From HGM11788 sp964654945 (GTDB taxonomy: Bacteria; Bacillota; Clostridia; Lachnospirales; CAG-274): DNA of 64,000 nt. Positions 1-9,635 of the stretch are shown in pieces. Position numbers and translations under genes: made by a program. Where the stretch lies: NCBI GenBank assembly GCA_964654945.1, contig CAZZLN010000001.1, positions 124,001 through 188,000 on the forward strand. The letters are read 5' to 3'. Within the stretch, counting starts at the first letter, position 1. Each line of letters starts with the position of its first letter. Under the pieces are notes generated by a model. The model was not told the DNA's origin. It searched no databases and worked only from the letters and a program-made list of their open reading frames with translations.

Positions 1-1577
1 TCACCATATAAAGATATAATAGTTGTAGATGTTGAAATTTCATTAATTGATTTTTCAATAAGATAGTTATTATCAGCCATAGCAGCAATTTGAGGCAAAT
101 GGGTGATACAAAGTATCTGATGATTTTCAGCAATAAGATTAAGCTTTTCAGCTACCTTTTGAGCTGTTCTTCCGCTAATTCCGATATCAATTTCGTCAAA
201 AATGAATGTATCTATATTATCTGTATCAGCCAATACTGTTTTAAGAGCAAGCATTACTCTGCTCATTTCTCCTCCGGATGCAACATGGCTGAGAGGTTTT
301 AAAGGCTCACCTTTATTAGCCGATATTAAAAACTCAACTTCATCAAAACCTTTTGCAGTAAAACTATCTGTATTTCTTACTTCAATTTTAAATTTAGCCG
401 ACTCCATACTTAAATCATAAAGTGTATTTTGAATTTTCTGACCTATGTTTTTTGCCGTTTTGGTTCTTATAGCCGAAATTTCAGCACATATTTCATTAAT
501 TTTATTTTTTAAAATATTCAATTCAGCCTTATAGCTCTCAAGGATTTCCTCACTGTTTAATATTTTATTTAATTTTTCAGTCACACCGTCATAATATTTT
601 AAAATTTCTTCAATTGAATTTCCATATTTTTTCTTTAAATTATATATAAGAGTTATTCTATTTTCAATTTCATCCAGTTCAGCAGAATCACAGTCAATAT
701 TCTCTGCATAATCTCTCACAGAAGAAACAACATCTTCTATTATATTGTAAGCATTATTAAGCTCATCAGAAATTTCTGACACACTGCTGTCTATATTCTC
801 AATAACGGATAAATTGTCAATAGCTTCTGAAATACTGTCAACGGCAGCATTATTTTCACTTCTGTAAAGTAAATCAAGAATTTCATTTGCACAATTTTGA
901 AGCTTTACACTATTGGTTAAAATTGACCTTCTGCTGTTAAGTTCTTCTTCCTCGCCGATTTTTAACCTTGCCTCACTTATTTCTTCAATTTGATATTTGT
1001 ATAAATCAATTCTATACTGAATATCCTTATCATCAGTATTAATATCTTTTATAGCTTTTTGCAAAGCTTTATATTTGCTATATTCATCAGCTAATTTATT
1101 TAATTTTAAATTAAATTGTTCGGGACATAATTTATCTAATATTAAAATATGATTTTTACTGTTAAGAAGCTTATGGTTATCATGCTGTGAATGAATATCA
1201 AAAAGTAATGCAGCAACCTGTTTTACCATACTAACGGTCACAGTTTTTCCATTAATTCTGCAATTTGATTTGCCTGATATATTAAATTTTCTTTTTAATA
1301 CTATTAAATTATCATCGTCCACCTCAATATCAAGCTCATATAATTTTTCTAAAACAAATTTATCTCTTACATAAAGAACCATAGAAACTTCTGCTGCATC
1401 AGCACCTGTTTTAATAATCTCTCTGCCTGCCTTGCCTCCAAGCACAAAATTTATTGAGCCAATAACAATTGACTTACCTGCACCTGTTTCACCGCTTATT
1501 ACATTAAGACCCTCACCAAAGGTGACCTCAAGTTCATCAATTATAGCAAAATTTTTAATATACAGCGTATCAAGCAT
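1..1577 (-). CDS. recN: DNA repair protein RecN (partial, C-terminus off the window)
   Basis: This is an SMC-like ATPase that acts in recombinational repair of double-strand breaks in the cytoplasm. The translated N-terminus begins MLDTLYIKNFAIIDELEV and carries a Walker A motif, GETGAGKS, at about residues 29-36. A long helical coiled-coil region follows. Near the window edge come an SGGEMSRV signature and the Walker B FDEIDIGISG. About 525 codons are present, out of the usual 550-570, so only the extreme C-terminus is missing. The ATG at 1577 is preceded by GGAGGA and starts just after the argR stop. It is the last visible gene of the argR-recN pair, an arrangement typical of Firmicutes. 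Confidence 0.95.
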   Translation of the reverse strand, partial: MLDTLYIKNFAIIDELEVTFGEGLNVISGETGAGKSIVIGSINFVLGGKAGREIIKTGADAAEVSMVLYVRDKFVLEKLYELDIEVDDDNLIVLKRKFNISGKSNCRINGKTVTVSMVKQVAALLFDIHSQHDNHKLLNSKNHILILDKLCPEQFNLKLNKLADEYSKYKALQKAIKDINTDDKDIQYRIDLYKYQIEEISEARLKIGEEEELNSRRSILTNSVKLQNCANEILDLLYRSENNAAVDSISEAIDNLSVIENIDSSVSEISDELNNAYNIIEDVVSSVRDYAENIDCDSAELDEIENRITLIYNLKKKYGNSIEEILKYYDGVTEKLNKILNSEEILESYKAELNILKNKINEICAEISAIRTKTAKNIGQKIQNTLYDLSMESAKFKIEVRNTDSFTAKGFDEVEFLISANKGEPLKPLSHVASGGEMSRVMLALKTVLADTDNIDTFIFDEIDIGISGRTAQKVAEKLNLIAENHQILCITHLPQIAAMADNNYLIEKSINEISTSTTIISLYG

Positions 1578-1589
1578 ATATATATCCTC

Positions 1590-2045
1590 CTAGTCAGGCT
1601 TTGTATCAGACCTTAATCTTTCAATAATTTTTATTGCAGTTTTCTCACTTTTGGTTGCACAAAAAATAGTATCATCACCGGCTATAGTTCCTAAAATTTC
1701 AAGTTTGTTCATAGAATCAATTGTGGCTGCAACCGCCATAGCCATACCTGTGAGAGTTTTTATAACAATAATATTTTGTGCATAATCCATAGACAGCACA
1801 GCCTCATTAAACACTCTGATAAACTTCTGATTTAATCCAACATTTTCAGGAGCAGGTGCAACATATTTCTGTTTTCCCTTTTCGCCAAGAGCTTTGGTTA
1901 TTTTCAGTTCTCTAATATCTCTTGATATTGTCGCCTGAGTAATATTAAATCCCTCATTATTAAGCATATCAACAAGGGCATCCTGAGTATCTATTTCATA
2001 ATTTTTAATTATTTCAAGTATTTTAGATTGTCTTTTGACTTTCAT
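1590..2045 (-). CDS. argR: Arginine repressor ArgR
   Basis: This is an arginine-responsive repressor, 151 residues, the normal length for the family. The N-terminal winged helix (about 1-70) includes the ATISRDIRELK recognition region. The C-terminal oligomerisation and arginine-binding domain carries GDDTIF at about 123-128, which holds the ligand-contacting aspartates. The start codon overlaps the nadK stop (TAATG arrangement), and recN follows 12 bp after the stop, so it is translationally coupled within the operon. No arg biosynthesis genes lie in the window, so its targets are elsewhere. Confidence 0.96.
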   Translation of the reverse strand: MKVKRQSKILEIIKNYEIDTQDALVDMLNNEGFNITQATISRDIRELKITKALGEKGKQKYVAPAPENVGLNQKFIRVFNEAVLSMDYAQNIIVIKTLTGMAMAVAATIDSMNKLEILGTIAGDDTIFCATKSEKTAIKIIERLRSDTKPD

Positions 2046-2902
2046 TACTTTTTAACCTCTACCATTTTTCTTCTTAAAATATCATAAAAACTTAAATTTG
2101 TAGTCTTTATTATATTTGTACAATAATCTGATTTTTTAATAACAACAACATCTCCATCTATTAAAGGCTGTCCGTTCTGACCGTCACATGTAAACTGAAT
2201 ATTGTTAAAATTGCCTTTTACCTTTATATTAACCTCATCATCACCTGAAACAACAATTGGTCTTGTGTAAAGTGTATGAGGACAAATATGCGTTATTGTC
2301 ATAAGCTCTGTTTCAGGACTTAATATAGGTCCTCCTGCCGAAAGATTGTAGGCAGTAGAACCTGTTGGTGTAGAAACAATAATTCCGTCTGCTCTTACTG
2401 TATCAACATATTTACCATTAATCTGAATATCAAGAGTTATCATTCTTGAAAATGACAGATTTGTTATACAAACTTCATTAAGGGCTAAATATATATCATG
2501 AGAAACACAGCCTCTTTCCATAAATACTTCAAGCATCATTCGCTTTTCAACAGTATAATTGTTTTCAAGCACCTTTGTAATTGCTTCAATAGCATCGTTT
2601 CTTTCAACATCGGCAAGATAGCCCAGAGTTCCTAAATTAATACCAAGTATAGGTGTAGAATAAACAGCTGCTTTTCTTGCAACTCTTAAAATGGTGCCGT
2701 CACCGCCAAGCACAACAACAAAATCAGATTTTGCATATATTTCATCTGTTGTGGTAACAGATATTCCCATATTTATTTTTTTGTGTATTATATCCATTAC
2801 AAATACATTATTGCCCTTTTTCTCAGTCCAAGATACAAGCTCGGATGTATGGCTTAAATTGGGGTCTTTGTCAATATTTGTAATAAACCCTATGTTTTTC
2901 AT
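2045..2902 (-). CDS. nadK: NAD kinase
   Basis: It phosphorylates NAD+ to NADP+ in the cytoplasm. The GGDGT motif at residues 66-70 carries the catalytic aspartate. STPTGSTAYNLSAGGP further on is the conserved NAD-binding segment. At 285 residues it has normal length. The ATG at 2902 overlaps the tlyA stop (ATGA), and its own stop overlaps argR, so it sits inside a tightly coupled operon in the order common to Clostridia (tlyA-nadK-argR-recN). Confidence 0.96.
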   Translation of the reverse strand: MKNIGFITNIDKDPNLSHTSELVSWTEKKGNNVFVMDIIHKKINMGISVTTTDEIYAKSDFVVVLGGDGTILRVARKAAVYSTPILGINLGTLGYLADVERNDAIEAITKVLENNYTVEKRMMLEVFMERGCVSHDIYLALNEVCITNLSFSRMITLDIQINGKYVDTVRADGIIVSTPTGSTAYNLSAGGPILSPETELMTITHICPHTLYTRPIVVSGDDEVNIKVKGNFNNIQFTCDGQNGQPLIDGDVVVIKKSDYCTNIIKTTNLSFYDILRRKMVEVKK

Positions 2903-3693
2903 AACTGTTTTAATCCTTCATAAGCTGATTTAATTACATTTTCTATATTAAAATTATTTTTATTATCATAACGTGATACTAAAATAATATACTCTATATT
3001 ACCATCTCCGCCTTTTATGGGAGAATAGCTAAGTCCGTTTACATATAATCCTGCTGATTTTACTATATCCGCAATATCTTTTAAAACTTTTCTGTGAACT
3101 TTGGGATTTTTAACAATTCCATTTTTATTAATAAATTCTCTGCCCGCTTCAAACTGCGGCTTTATTAAAAATACTGCCTGTCCGTATTTTGAGAGAAGCT
3201 CACAAGCCTTATTAATAATATGCTTTACTGAAATAAAGGAAACATCACAGCTTATAAAATCCGCCTTTTCATCAATATCGGCATTTCTTATATCAGTTTC
3301 TTCATAAGCAGTTACTCTTATATCATTTCTTATTTTATCTGCAAGCTGATTTTTTCCTACATCATAGGCATATACCTTTTTAGCTCCATATTGAAGCATA
3401 CAATCTGTAAATCCGCCTGTAGAAGATCCAATATCAATACAAATTTTATCTTTTAAATTTATATTAAAAGCTTCAATTGCCTTTTCAAGCTTATAGCCTC
3501 CCCGGCTTACATATTTAAGTACATTATCTGTGTTTATAATGTCAACTGTATCTTCGTCTTTAACTGAATAAGCAGGCTTATTTACTGCACAGCCGTTTAC
3601 TGTAACGCTTGAAAAATGTATAAGCTCAACAGCCTTTTGTCTTGAAATATTAAGCTTTTCCTTTATATATATATCGAGTCTTGTTCCGGCCAT
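2899..3693 (-). CDS. tlyA: TlyA family rRNA (cytidine-2'-O)-methyltransferase / hemolysin-like protein
   Basis: The protein has an N-terminal S4 RNA-binding domain (about 1-65) followed by an FtsJ-type SAM-dependent methyltransferase fold, with the glycine-rich SAM motif DIGSSTGGFTDCML. TlyA proteins methylate 16S/23S rRNA; some are annotated as hemolysins, but no haemolytic role can be read from sequence. I place the start at the ATG at 3693, giving 264 residues, because AAGGAT lies upstream of it; a TTG at 3717 would overlap dxs. It follows dxs by four bases. Confidence 0.9.
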   Translation of the reverse strand: MAGTRLDIYIKEKLNISRQKAVELIHFSSVTVNGCAVNKPAYSVKDEDTVDIINTDNVLKYVSRGGYKLEKAIEAFNINLKDKICIDIGSSTGGFTDCMLQYGAKKVYAYDVGKNQLADKIRNDIRVTAYEETDIRNADIDEKADFISCDVSFISVKHIINKACELLSKYGQAVFLIKPQFEAGREFINKNGIVKNPKVHRKVLKDIADIVKSAGLYVNGLSYSPIKGGDGNIEYIILVSRYDNKNNFNIENVIKSAYEGLKQL

Positions 3694-3697
3694 ATTT

Positions 3698-5560
3698 TTA
3701 ATCCTTAATAATTTCAATTATATCATCATAAATATTTTCAAAATCAAGTTTATATTTTTTAAAAAGCAAATCTCTGCTTCCATGTTCAATATAAGTATTA
3801 GGAAAGGCAAAATTTTTAATAATATACTTCTTACTTTTGGTTTCGCTTAGTTTTTGATTTAATAAGCAGCCAAAACCGCCTGAATAAATATTATCTTCAA
3901 GGGTGAATATATATTTATAATTTTCAGCTAAATCCTTTACCATATCCATATCAATAGGAGAAGAAAATCTTGCATTTATAATAGTTGGAGAATACCCTGA
4001 ATTTAAAAGCTTTGCATATACTTCAGTAGCAATATCCATCATAGCACCATAACTTACAATTGCAATATCTTTTCCTTTATAAATATATTCAGCTTTTCCA
4101 TATTCAATATCCTTATTTTTTGCAAGCATAATTTGTGATGCTGCACCTCTTGGGTATCTTATGGCAACAGGTCCATTGTGCTTAACTGCAAATCGAAGCA
4201 TTTTTCTAAGCTCAATTTCATTTTTGGGTGCCATAACAGTAAGATTAGGTATATGTGAAAGATAAGAAATATCATATATTCCCTGATGGGTTTCTCCGTC
4301 ATCACCTACTATACCGGCTCTGTCAATTGCAAATACAACATGAAGATTTTGAATACAGACATCGTGAATAATCTGGTCATAGCCTCTTTGAAGAAAAGTT
4401 GAATATACTGCAAACACCGGTATATATCCGCCTTTTGCAAGACCTGCAGAAAAAGTAACTGCATATTCCTCAGCAATTCCTACATCAAAAAATCTCTTAG
4501 GGTAGCAGTTTCCAAATTGCGTAAGACCTGTGCCAATAGGCATAGCAGCAGTAACAGCACAAATTTTTTTGTTTTCAGCAGCAAGCTTTACAAGCTCGTC
4601 ACCTAAAACATCAGAATAAGTAATTTTTTTATTAACATTTGAATTAATACCAATATCGGGATTAAATTTCCCTACTCCATGATAAACGCTTGGCTCATCT
4701 TCTGCCGGCTTATAACCCTTTCCTTTTTTTGTTATAACGTGCAAAAGTATAGGTCTGTTAATTTTTTTAACTCTGTTTAAAACATGTATAAGCTTAGGCA
4801 AATCATGTCCGTCTATAGGTCCTACATATTTTATTCCAAGCTGTTCAAACATGCTTGTCGGCATAAGAAAATTTTTAAGACTGTTTTTTGTCTTGTCAAG
4901 AACATCATACAGCATATTTCCGCCTGTTGACTTTGTAAGTCTGTTTTGAATATTTGACTTTGTCTGCATATATTTCTGTGCTGTAATAAGCTCATTAAGA
5001 TAATTGCTCATAGCACCTACATTTTTTGAAATTGACATCTGATTGTCATTAAGAATTATGCAAAGCTTTGTTTTATTTCTGCCTGCATTATTTAAGGCTT
5101 CATAAGCCATACCGCCTGTCAATGCTCCGTCACCAAGCACAGCAATCACATTATAATTTAAGTTGCTTAAATCTCTGGCTTTTGCAAGTCCCATAGCAGC
5201 AGCTATTGAAGTTGAGCTATGTCCTGAATTAAAAGAATCATAGTCGCTTTCACTTGGATTGGGAAAGCCGCTAAGACCATTAAGTTTTCTTAAACTGTTA
5301 AACAAGTTTTTTCTTTTTGTAAGAATTTTATGCGTATATGACTGATGCCCAACATCCCATACAATCTTATCCCTTGGTACGGTAAAACAATAATGAAGTG
5401 CCACTGTAAGCTCAACCACACCAAGATTTGACGCAAGATGACCGCCTGTTTCAGACACAGATTTTATTAAAAAATTTCTGATTTCACCGGCTAAAACCTC
5501 AAGCTTTTTTAAATCAAGCTTTTTAAGGTCCTCCGGAGAATTAATTTTTTCTAAATACAC
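3698..5560 (-). CDS. dxs: 1-deoxy-D-xylulose-5-phosphate synthase
   Basis: This thiamine-diphosphate enzyme condenses pyruvate and glyceraldehyde 3-phosphate to DXP, the first step of the MEP isoprenoid pathway. The TPP-binding region GDGALTGGMAYEALN and the NDNQMSISKNVG segment lie in the N-terminal domain. The pyrimidine-domain glutamate is in GIAEEYAVTFSAGLAKGG, and a transketolase C-terminal domain completes its 620 residues, normal length. The start is a GTG at 5560 with AGGGAT upstream. It lies between ispA and tlyA, as in many Firmicutes, linking precursor supply with prenyl chain synthesis. Confidence 0.97.
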   Translation of the reverse strand: MYLEKINSPEDLKKLDLKKLEVLAGEIRNFLIKSVSETGGHLASNLGVVELTVALHYCFTVPRDKIVWDVGHQSYTHKILTKRKNLFNSLRKLNGLSGFPNPSESDYDSFNSGHSSTSIAAAMGLAKARDLSNLNYNVIAVLGDGALTGGMAYEALNNAGRNKTKLCIILNDNQMSISKNVGAMSNYLNELITAQKYMQTKSNIQNRLTKSTGGNMLYDVLDKTKNSLKNFLMPTSMFEQLGIKYVGPIDGHDLPKLIHVLNRVKKINRPILLHVITKKGKGYKPAEDEPSVYHGVGKFNPDIGINSNVNKKITYSDVLGDELVKLAAENKKICAVTAAMPIGTGLTQFGNCYPKRFFDVGIAEEYAVTFSAGLAKGGYIPVFAVYSTFLQRGYDQIIHDVCIQNLHVVFAIDRAGIVGDDGETHQGIYDISYLSHIPNLTVMAPKNEIELRKMLRFAVKHNGPVAIRYPRGAASQIMLAKNKDIEYGKAEYIYKGKDIAIVSYGAMMDIATEVYAKLLNSGYSPTIINARFSSPIDMDMVKDLAENYKYIFTLEDNIYSGGFGCLLNQKLSETKSKKYIIKNFAFPNTYIEHGSRDLLFKKYKLDFENIYDDIIEIIKD

Positions 5561-5584
5561 AATTTATCCCTCGTATCTAAAATA

Positions 5585-6463
5585 TTATTTTTCTCTGTTT
5601 ATAAGATGTTTCGAATATTCTATAAGAAAACTTGCTCTTTCACCAAAATCTTCAATAAGCTTTACTGCTCCCTTTGACAATGTAATATAGTCCTCATTTG
5701 CAGTTTTAAGTCCATGTAATGAAACATAAGTAAGCTTATTATTTTTTTCATCACTGAATATAGGTTTTCCAAGTATCTCCTGTGTACTTGTAACATCAAG
5801 AATATCATCTTTAATCTGAAATGCTATACCCATATTATAGCCTATTTTTTCAAATTTTGATATTTCATCTTCTTTAGCACCACCAATTATGGCACCTGCC
5901 ATCAAAGCTCCCTTAATAAGTCCCCCTGTTTTGTTATCGTGAATATACATAAGAGTTTTATTGTCAATTTTTTTACCTTCAGATTCAATATCCACAACCT
6001 GACCGACAAGCATACCCTGAGTACCGCTATACTGAGCTAAAATATTTGCTGCCTTTGCATATTTTTTTTCGAACTTTTTTAAAACTGCATCAGTCATAAT
6101 TTCAAAAGCATAGTTTAAAAGGCAGTCACCGGCTAAAACAGCAATAGCTTCATCAAATTTTTTATGACAAGTGGGTTTACCTCTTCTGAAATCATCATTA
6201 TCCATAGCAGGCAAATCATCATGAATTAAAGAATAGGTATGTATCATTTCAATAGCACAAGCAAAAGGAAGGGCATCTTCGATATTTCCTCCAACAGCTT
6301 CACAGGCAGAAAGAAGAAGCACCGGTCTTAATCTTTTTCCTCCGGCAGATACACTATAGCTCATGGCCTCATAAATAATTTCAGGATATTTAGGAGCTAA
6401 ATATTTATTCAACTCATTATTTATCAGCTCTATTCTATCATTTAATTTTTCTTTAAATCCCAT
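5585..6463 (-). CDS. ispA: Farnesyl diphosphate synthase (polyprenyl synthetase family)
   Basis: It condenses IPP with DMAPP/GPP to make farnesyl diphosphate. Both aspartate-rich motifs are present: DDLPAMDNDD (first) and KDDILDV (second), which bind Mg-diphosphate. I choose the ATG at 6463 (292 residues), because GAGGAA lies just upstream and it begins four bases after the xseB stop. A GTG at 6478 would add five residues and overlap xseB. It sits directly upstream of dxs. Confidence 0.95.
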   Translation of the reverse strand: MGFKEKLNDRIELINNELNKYLAPKYPEIIYEAMSYSVSAGGKRLRPVLLLSACEAVGGNIEDALPFACAIEMIHTYSLIHDDLPAMDNDDFRRGKPTCHKKFDEAIAVLAGDCLLNYAFEIMTDAVLKKFEKKYAKAANILAQYSGTQGMLVGQVVDIESEGKKIDNKTLMYIHDNKTGGLIKGALMAGAIIGGAKEDEISKFEKIGYNMGIAFQIKDDILDVTSTQEILGKPIFSDEKNNKLTYVSLHGLKTANEDYITLSKGAVKLIEDFGERASFLIEYSKHLINREK

Positions 6464-6467
6464 AAAA

Positions 6468-6701
6468 TCATTCCTCACTTAAATTAAATTGTTTTTGTTC
6501 AAATACCCCATCATATTTTTCTCTTAAAGTTGTTACTTTTTGTTCTGCTGATTTAAGCTGCTTTGAACAGTATGCGGAAAGCTCTACCCCCTCTGTGTAT
6601 AATTTAACGGATTTATCTAAATCAGTTTCAGTATTTTCAATTTCATTTACAATTTCTTCAAGTCTTGAAAGTGCATCTTCAAAACGTCTTTTAACAGCCA
6701 T
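6468..6701 (-). CDS. xseB: Exodeoxyribonuclease VII small subunit
   Basis: A 77-residue helical protein with the family signature FEDALSRLEEIVNEIE and a downstream LDKSVKLYTEGVEL helix. XseB wraps around XseA to form exonuclease VII, which degrades single-stranded DNA. It lies eight bases after xseA and just ahead of ispA, so the subunits are co-transcribed. Confidence 0.94.
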   Translation of the reverse strand: MAVKRRFEDALSRLEEIVNEIENTETDLDKSVKLYTEGVELSAYCSKQLKSAEQKVTTLREKYDGVFEQKQFNLSEE

Positions 6702-6709
6702 ATAACCAC

Positions 6710-7894
6710 CTACTTTATAACCTTAGCATCAAAATCTCCGTCACTTAATTTTATGGATATATTATCACCGTCATTAACATCATTTACGGATTTAATAATA
6801 TTTCCATTATTATATACAAGTACATAACCTTTTTTCAGAATATTCATAGGAGATTTATTTTCAAGGTTATTTACTGTATTTTTAAGCTTTAAATTGTTTC
6901 TGTCAACAATATTTTTTATTGCTTTATTTAATCTGTTGTATAAATTCTCTGTATAAATCTGATTGTCATTAATTTTATCACTAAAAAATCTAAAAGAATA
7001 ATTGTTATTCAAAACATTATATTTATAGTTATAATCATATATTATTTTGTTTACCCTGTTATTTAGTCTTTTGTTATATTCTTCGACCTTATTATTTAAA
7101 GACCTGTGTTCAGGCACAGCAAGCTCTGCTGCTGCCGATGGTGTAGGTGCTCTTAAATCTGAAATAAAATCTGCAATTGTATAATCTGTTTCGTGACCTA
7201 CGGCAGATATGACAGGAATTTTAGAGTTAAAAATTGCTCTTGCAACAATTTCTTCATTAAAAGCCCATAAATCCTCTATAGAGCCTCCGCCTCTGCCTGT
7301 TATAATAGTATCTGCCTTTCCCCATCTGTTTACCATATCAATAGCATTTGCTATATCCTCAGCAGCATTCTCACCTTGTACAAGCACAGGCACAACAACA
7401 ATTTCAACATTGGGATTTCTTCTGCCTGTTACATTTATAATATCTCTTACGGCAGCACCTGTAGGAGATGTTATAACAGCAACACACTTAGGAAATTCAG
7501 GAATAGGCTTTTTATATTTGTTATCAAACACTCCTGATTTTTCAAGCCTTGCTTTTAACTGCTCATAAGCTAAATATAAAGCACCCTTTCCTGCCGGTTC
7601 AAGAGAAGTTATATATAGCTGATATTGTCCTGTTTTTTCATAAATTGATATATAACCCCCTGCTAAAACTTTCATACCGTTTTCAGGCATAAATTTTAAA
7701 GATTGGCTATATATTCTAAACATAACTGCACTTATTGCAGCACCACTGTCTTTAAGAGTGAGATAGAAATGCCCTGAACTATGTGCCTTAAAATTAGAAA
7801 TTTCAGCTTCAATATACAAATTTCTTAAAAAAATATCATTTTCAAGTAAATTTTTTAAATAGCTGTTTATCTGTGATACAGAATATACTTTCAT
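6710..7894 (-). CDS. xseA: Exodeoxyribonuclease VII large subunit
   Basis: The catalytic subunit of exonuclease VII, 394 residues. An N-terminal OB-fold (about 1-100, with SGHFYLTLKDSGAAISAVMF) precedes the catalytic domain with ITSPTGAAVRDI, TGRGGGSIEDLWAFNEE and VGHETDYTIADF. A helical, Asn-rich segment follows, probably the XseB-binding region. The ATG overlaps the nusB stop (TAATG), indicating coupling. Confidence 0.95.
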   Translation of the reverse strand: MKVYSVSQINSYLKNLLENDIFLRNLYIEAEISNFKAHSSGHFYLTLKDSGAAISAVMFRIYSQSLKFMPENGMKVLAGGYISIYEKTGQYQLYITSLEPAGKGALYLAYEQLKARLEKSGVFDNKYKKPIPEFPKCVAVITSPTGAAVRDIINVTGRRNPNVEIVVVPVLVQGENAAEDIANAIDMVNRWGKADTIITGRGGGSIEDLWAFNEEIVARAIFNSKIPVISAVGHETDYTIADFISDLRAPTPSAAAELAVPEHRSLNNKVEEYNKRLNNRVNKIIYDYNYKYNVLNNNYSFRFFSDKINDNQIYTENLYNRLNKAIKNIVDRNNLKLKNTVNNLENKSPMNILKKGYVLVYNNGNIIKSVNDVNDGDNISIKLSDGDFDAKVIK

Positions 7895-8304
7895 TAAAGA
7901 TTACCCTTATTTCTAACAACATTACCCAGTACACCATTTATAAATGACGGTGACTTGTCCTCTCCAAATTCCTTTGCAAGCTCAACAGCCTCATTTACTG
8001 CCACCTTATCAGGAACATCTGAATATTCAATTTCATAAACTACAAGTCTTAATATTGCCAAATCTACCTTTGAAAGTCTTGGTACACTCCAGCCCTTTGC
8101 CGACCTGTTGATTATTTCATCAATATCCTCAATATTATGTACAATGCCCTCATATTCCCCACGAATAAAATCAACATCGTCCTTTTCATAATCCTCATAT
8201 TCAGCAGAATATGTTTCCATCATTTCAGAAGCTTCAAGCTCTTTATTAAATTCTGATTGAAAAATTAAATTAAAAATATGTCTTCTAGCTGTTCTTCTGC
8301 TCAT
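7894..8304 (-). CDS. nusB: Transcription antitermination factor NusB
   Basis: An all-helical RNA-binding protein that joins NusE/S10 in rRNA antitermination. RRTARRHIFNLIFQSEF near the N-terminus and the C-terminal AVNEAVELAKEFGEDKSPSFINGVLG are diagnostic. The start is the ATG at 8304 (136 residues), because AAAGGTGA sits at the correct distance; the GTG at 8313 would place the SD inside the gene. It is the first gene of the nusB-xseA-xseB-ispA-dxs-tlyA-nadK-argR-recN operon, with a clear promoter upstream. Confidence 0.94.
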   Translation of the reverse strand: MSRRTARRHIFNLIFQSEFNKELEASEMMETYSAEYEDYEKDDVDFIRGEYEGIVHNIEDIDEIINRSAKGWSVPRLSKVDLAILRLVVYEIEYSDVPDKVAVNEAVELAKEFGEDKSPSFINGVLGNVVRNKGNL

Positions 8305-8339
8305 AATATTCACCTTTAAATTATTATTAGTTGTATATT

Positions 8340-8367
8340 ATTATACCACAATTAATAAATTTTGCAA
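8340..8367 (-). promoter_or_regulatory. Promoter of the nusB-to-recN operon
   Basis: Read on the minus strand, TTGCAA is followed after 16 bases by TATAAT. The -10 box is preceded by TGG, giving an extended TGnTATAAT. It lies between the ftsY stop and the nusB start. Confidence 0.7.
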
Positions 8368-8372
8368 CAATA

Positions 8373-9635
8373 TCATTCATTATCAAACAAAGCCTTTGCA
8401 AATTCAGCTGAATTAAAAGGCTGTAAATCATCAAGTCCCTCACCTACACCAATATATCTTACAGGTATATTCATTTCATTTTTAATAGCCAGAACTATAC
8501 CGCCTTTTGCAGTGCCATCAAGCTTAGTAAGAACTATGCCTGTAATGTCAGCTGCTTCTTTAAAAAGCTTTGCCTGCACAACTGCATTCTGACCGGTTGT
8601 TGCATCAAGAACAAGAAACACCTCTGTATTTGCCTCATCATATTCCTTTGCAATAATTCTTGATATTTTTTTAAGCTCCTCCATAAGATTTTTCTTGTTA
8701 TGAAGTCTGCCTGCAGTATCACATATAAGTATGTCTGCTTTTCTTGCCTTAGCTGCCTGAACTGCATCAAATACAACTGCACCGGGGTCAGAATTTTCCT
8801 GATGCTTTATTATTCCCACATTATTTCTGTCTGCCCATACTTCAAGCTGGTCAATTGCAGCTGCCCTGAAAGTGTCGGCAGCAGCAATAAGAACACTCTT
8901 TCCCTGTTCTTTAAAAATATGAGTAAGTTTACCTATTGTTGTAGTCTTTCCAACTCCGTTTACCCCTATAACAAGAATTACAGTTGGTGATGAAATTTCA
9001 AGAGGACTTTCGTCTTTTATAAGAATTTCATTTATTACATCAACAAGTTCAGCTTTTACATCAGCAGCGTCGGTAATTCTGTTATCCTTAACCTTTTCTC
9101 TTAACTTTTCAATAATATAAACCGATGTTTCAACACCAATATCTGCCATAATAAGAGCTTCTTCAAGTTCTTCAAACAAGTCCTCATCAACCTTAACAAA
9201 GGCTTTGAGAACGTTGTCAACACTATTTACGATATTATCTCTTGTTTTTGTAAGACCTGATTTTATTTTGGCAAATAATCCTTTTTTATTGTCAGATTTC
9301 TGCTCCATAATATCTGTGTTATCAATATTTTCAACTTTTGTTTCTTCTTCATCAGGTTCTTCAATCTCAGGTTCTTCATCAGGTTCTTTAATCTCAGGTT
9401 CTTCCTTTACAGGTTCTTCAATAGGTACATTATTTAATTCAGGTTCTTCTGCAGCTGTTTCAAATTCAGGTTCTTCTGTAGCTGTTTCAAATTCCTGTTC
9501 TTTTATAACTGTTTCAGATTTTTGTTCTTCTGTATCGGTTTCTTCTGTTGTATTTTCTTTAACGGCTTCAGCTAAGGCTTCCTCCTGAATTTCATCATTA
9601 TTTTTATTCTTTTTAATCCAATCAAATATTCCCAT
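8373..9635 (-). CDS. ftsY: Signal recognition particle receptor FtsY
   Basis: An SRP GTPase that docks ribosome-nascent-chain-SRP complexes at the membrane. The C-terminal NG domain shows the P-loop GVNGVGKTTT, DTAGRLHNKKNL, and TKLDGTAKGG. The N-terminal A domain, about residues 1-115, is very acidic, with repeated EEPE/EEPELE-type units. This explains the length (420 residues versus about 300-330 for most Firmicute FtsY). The ATG overlaps the smc stop (TAATG), so ftsY is translationally coupled to smc. Confidence 0.96.
   Translation of the reverse strand: MGIFDWIKKNKNNDEIQEEALAEAVKENTTEETDTEEQKSETVIKEQEFETATEEPEFETAAEEPELNNVPIEEPVKEEPEIKEPDEEPEIEEPDEEETKVENIDNTDIMEQKSDNKKGLFAKIKSGLTKTRDNIVNSVDNVLKAFVKVDEDLFEELEEALIMADIGVETSVYIIEKLREKVKDNRITDAADVKAELVDVINEILIKDESPLEISSPTVILVIGVNGVGKTTTIGKLTHIFKEQGKSVLIAAADTFRAAAIDQLEVWADRNNVGIIKHQENSDPGAVVFDAVQAAKARKADILICDTAGRLHNKKNLMEELKKISRIIAKEYDEANTEVFLVLDATTGQNAVVQAKLFKEAADITGIVLTKLDGTAKGGIVLAIKNEMNIPVRYIGVGEGLDDLQPFNSAEFAKALFDNE

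Noticed and set aside
202..420. Plus-strand frames opposite recN
   Set aside because: They overlap a well-conserved recN and lack a ribosome-binding site.
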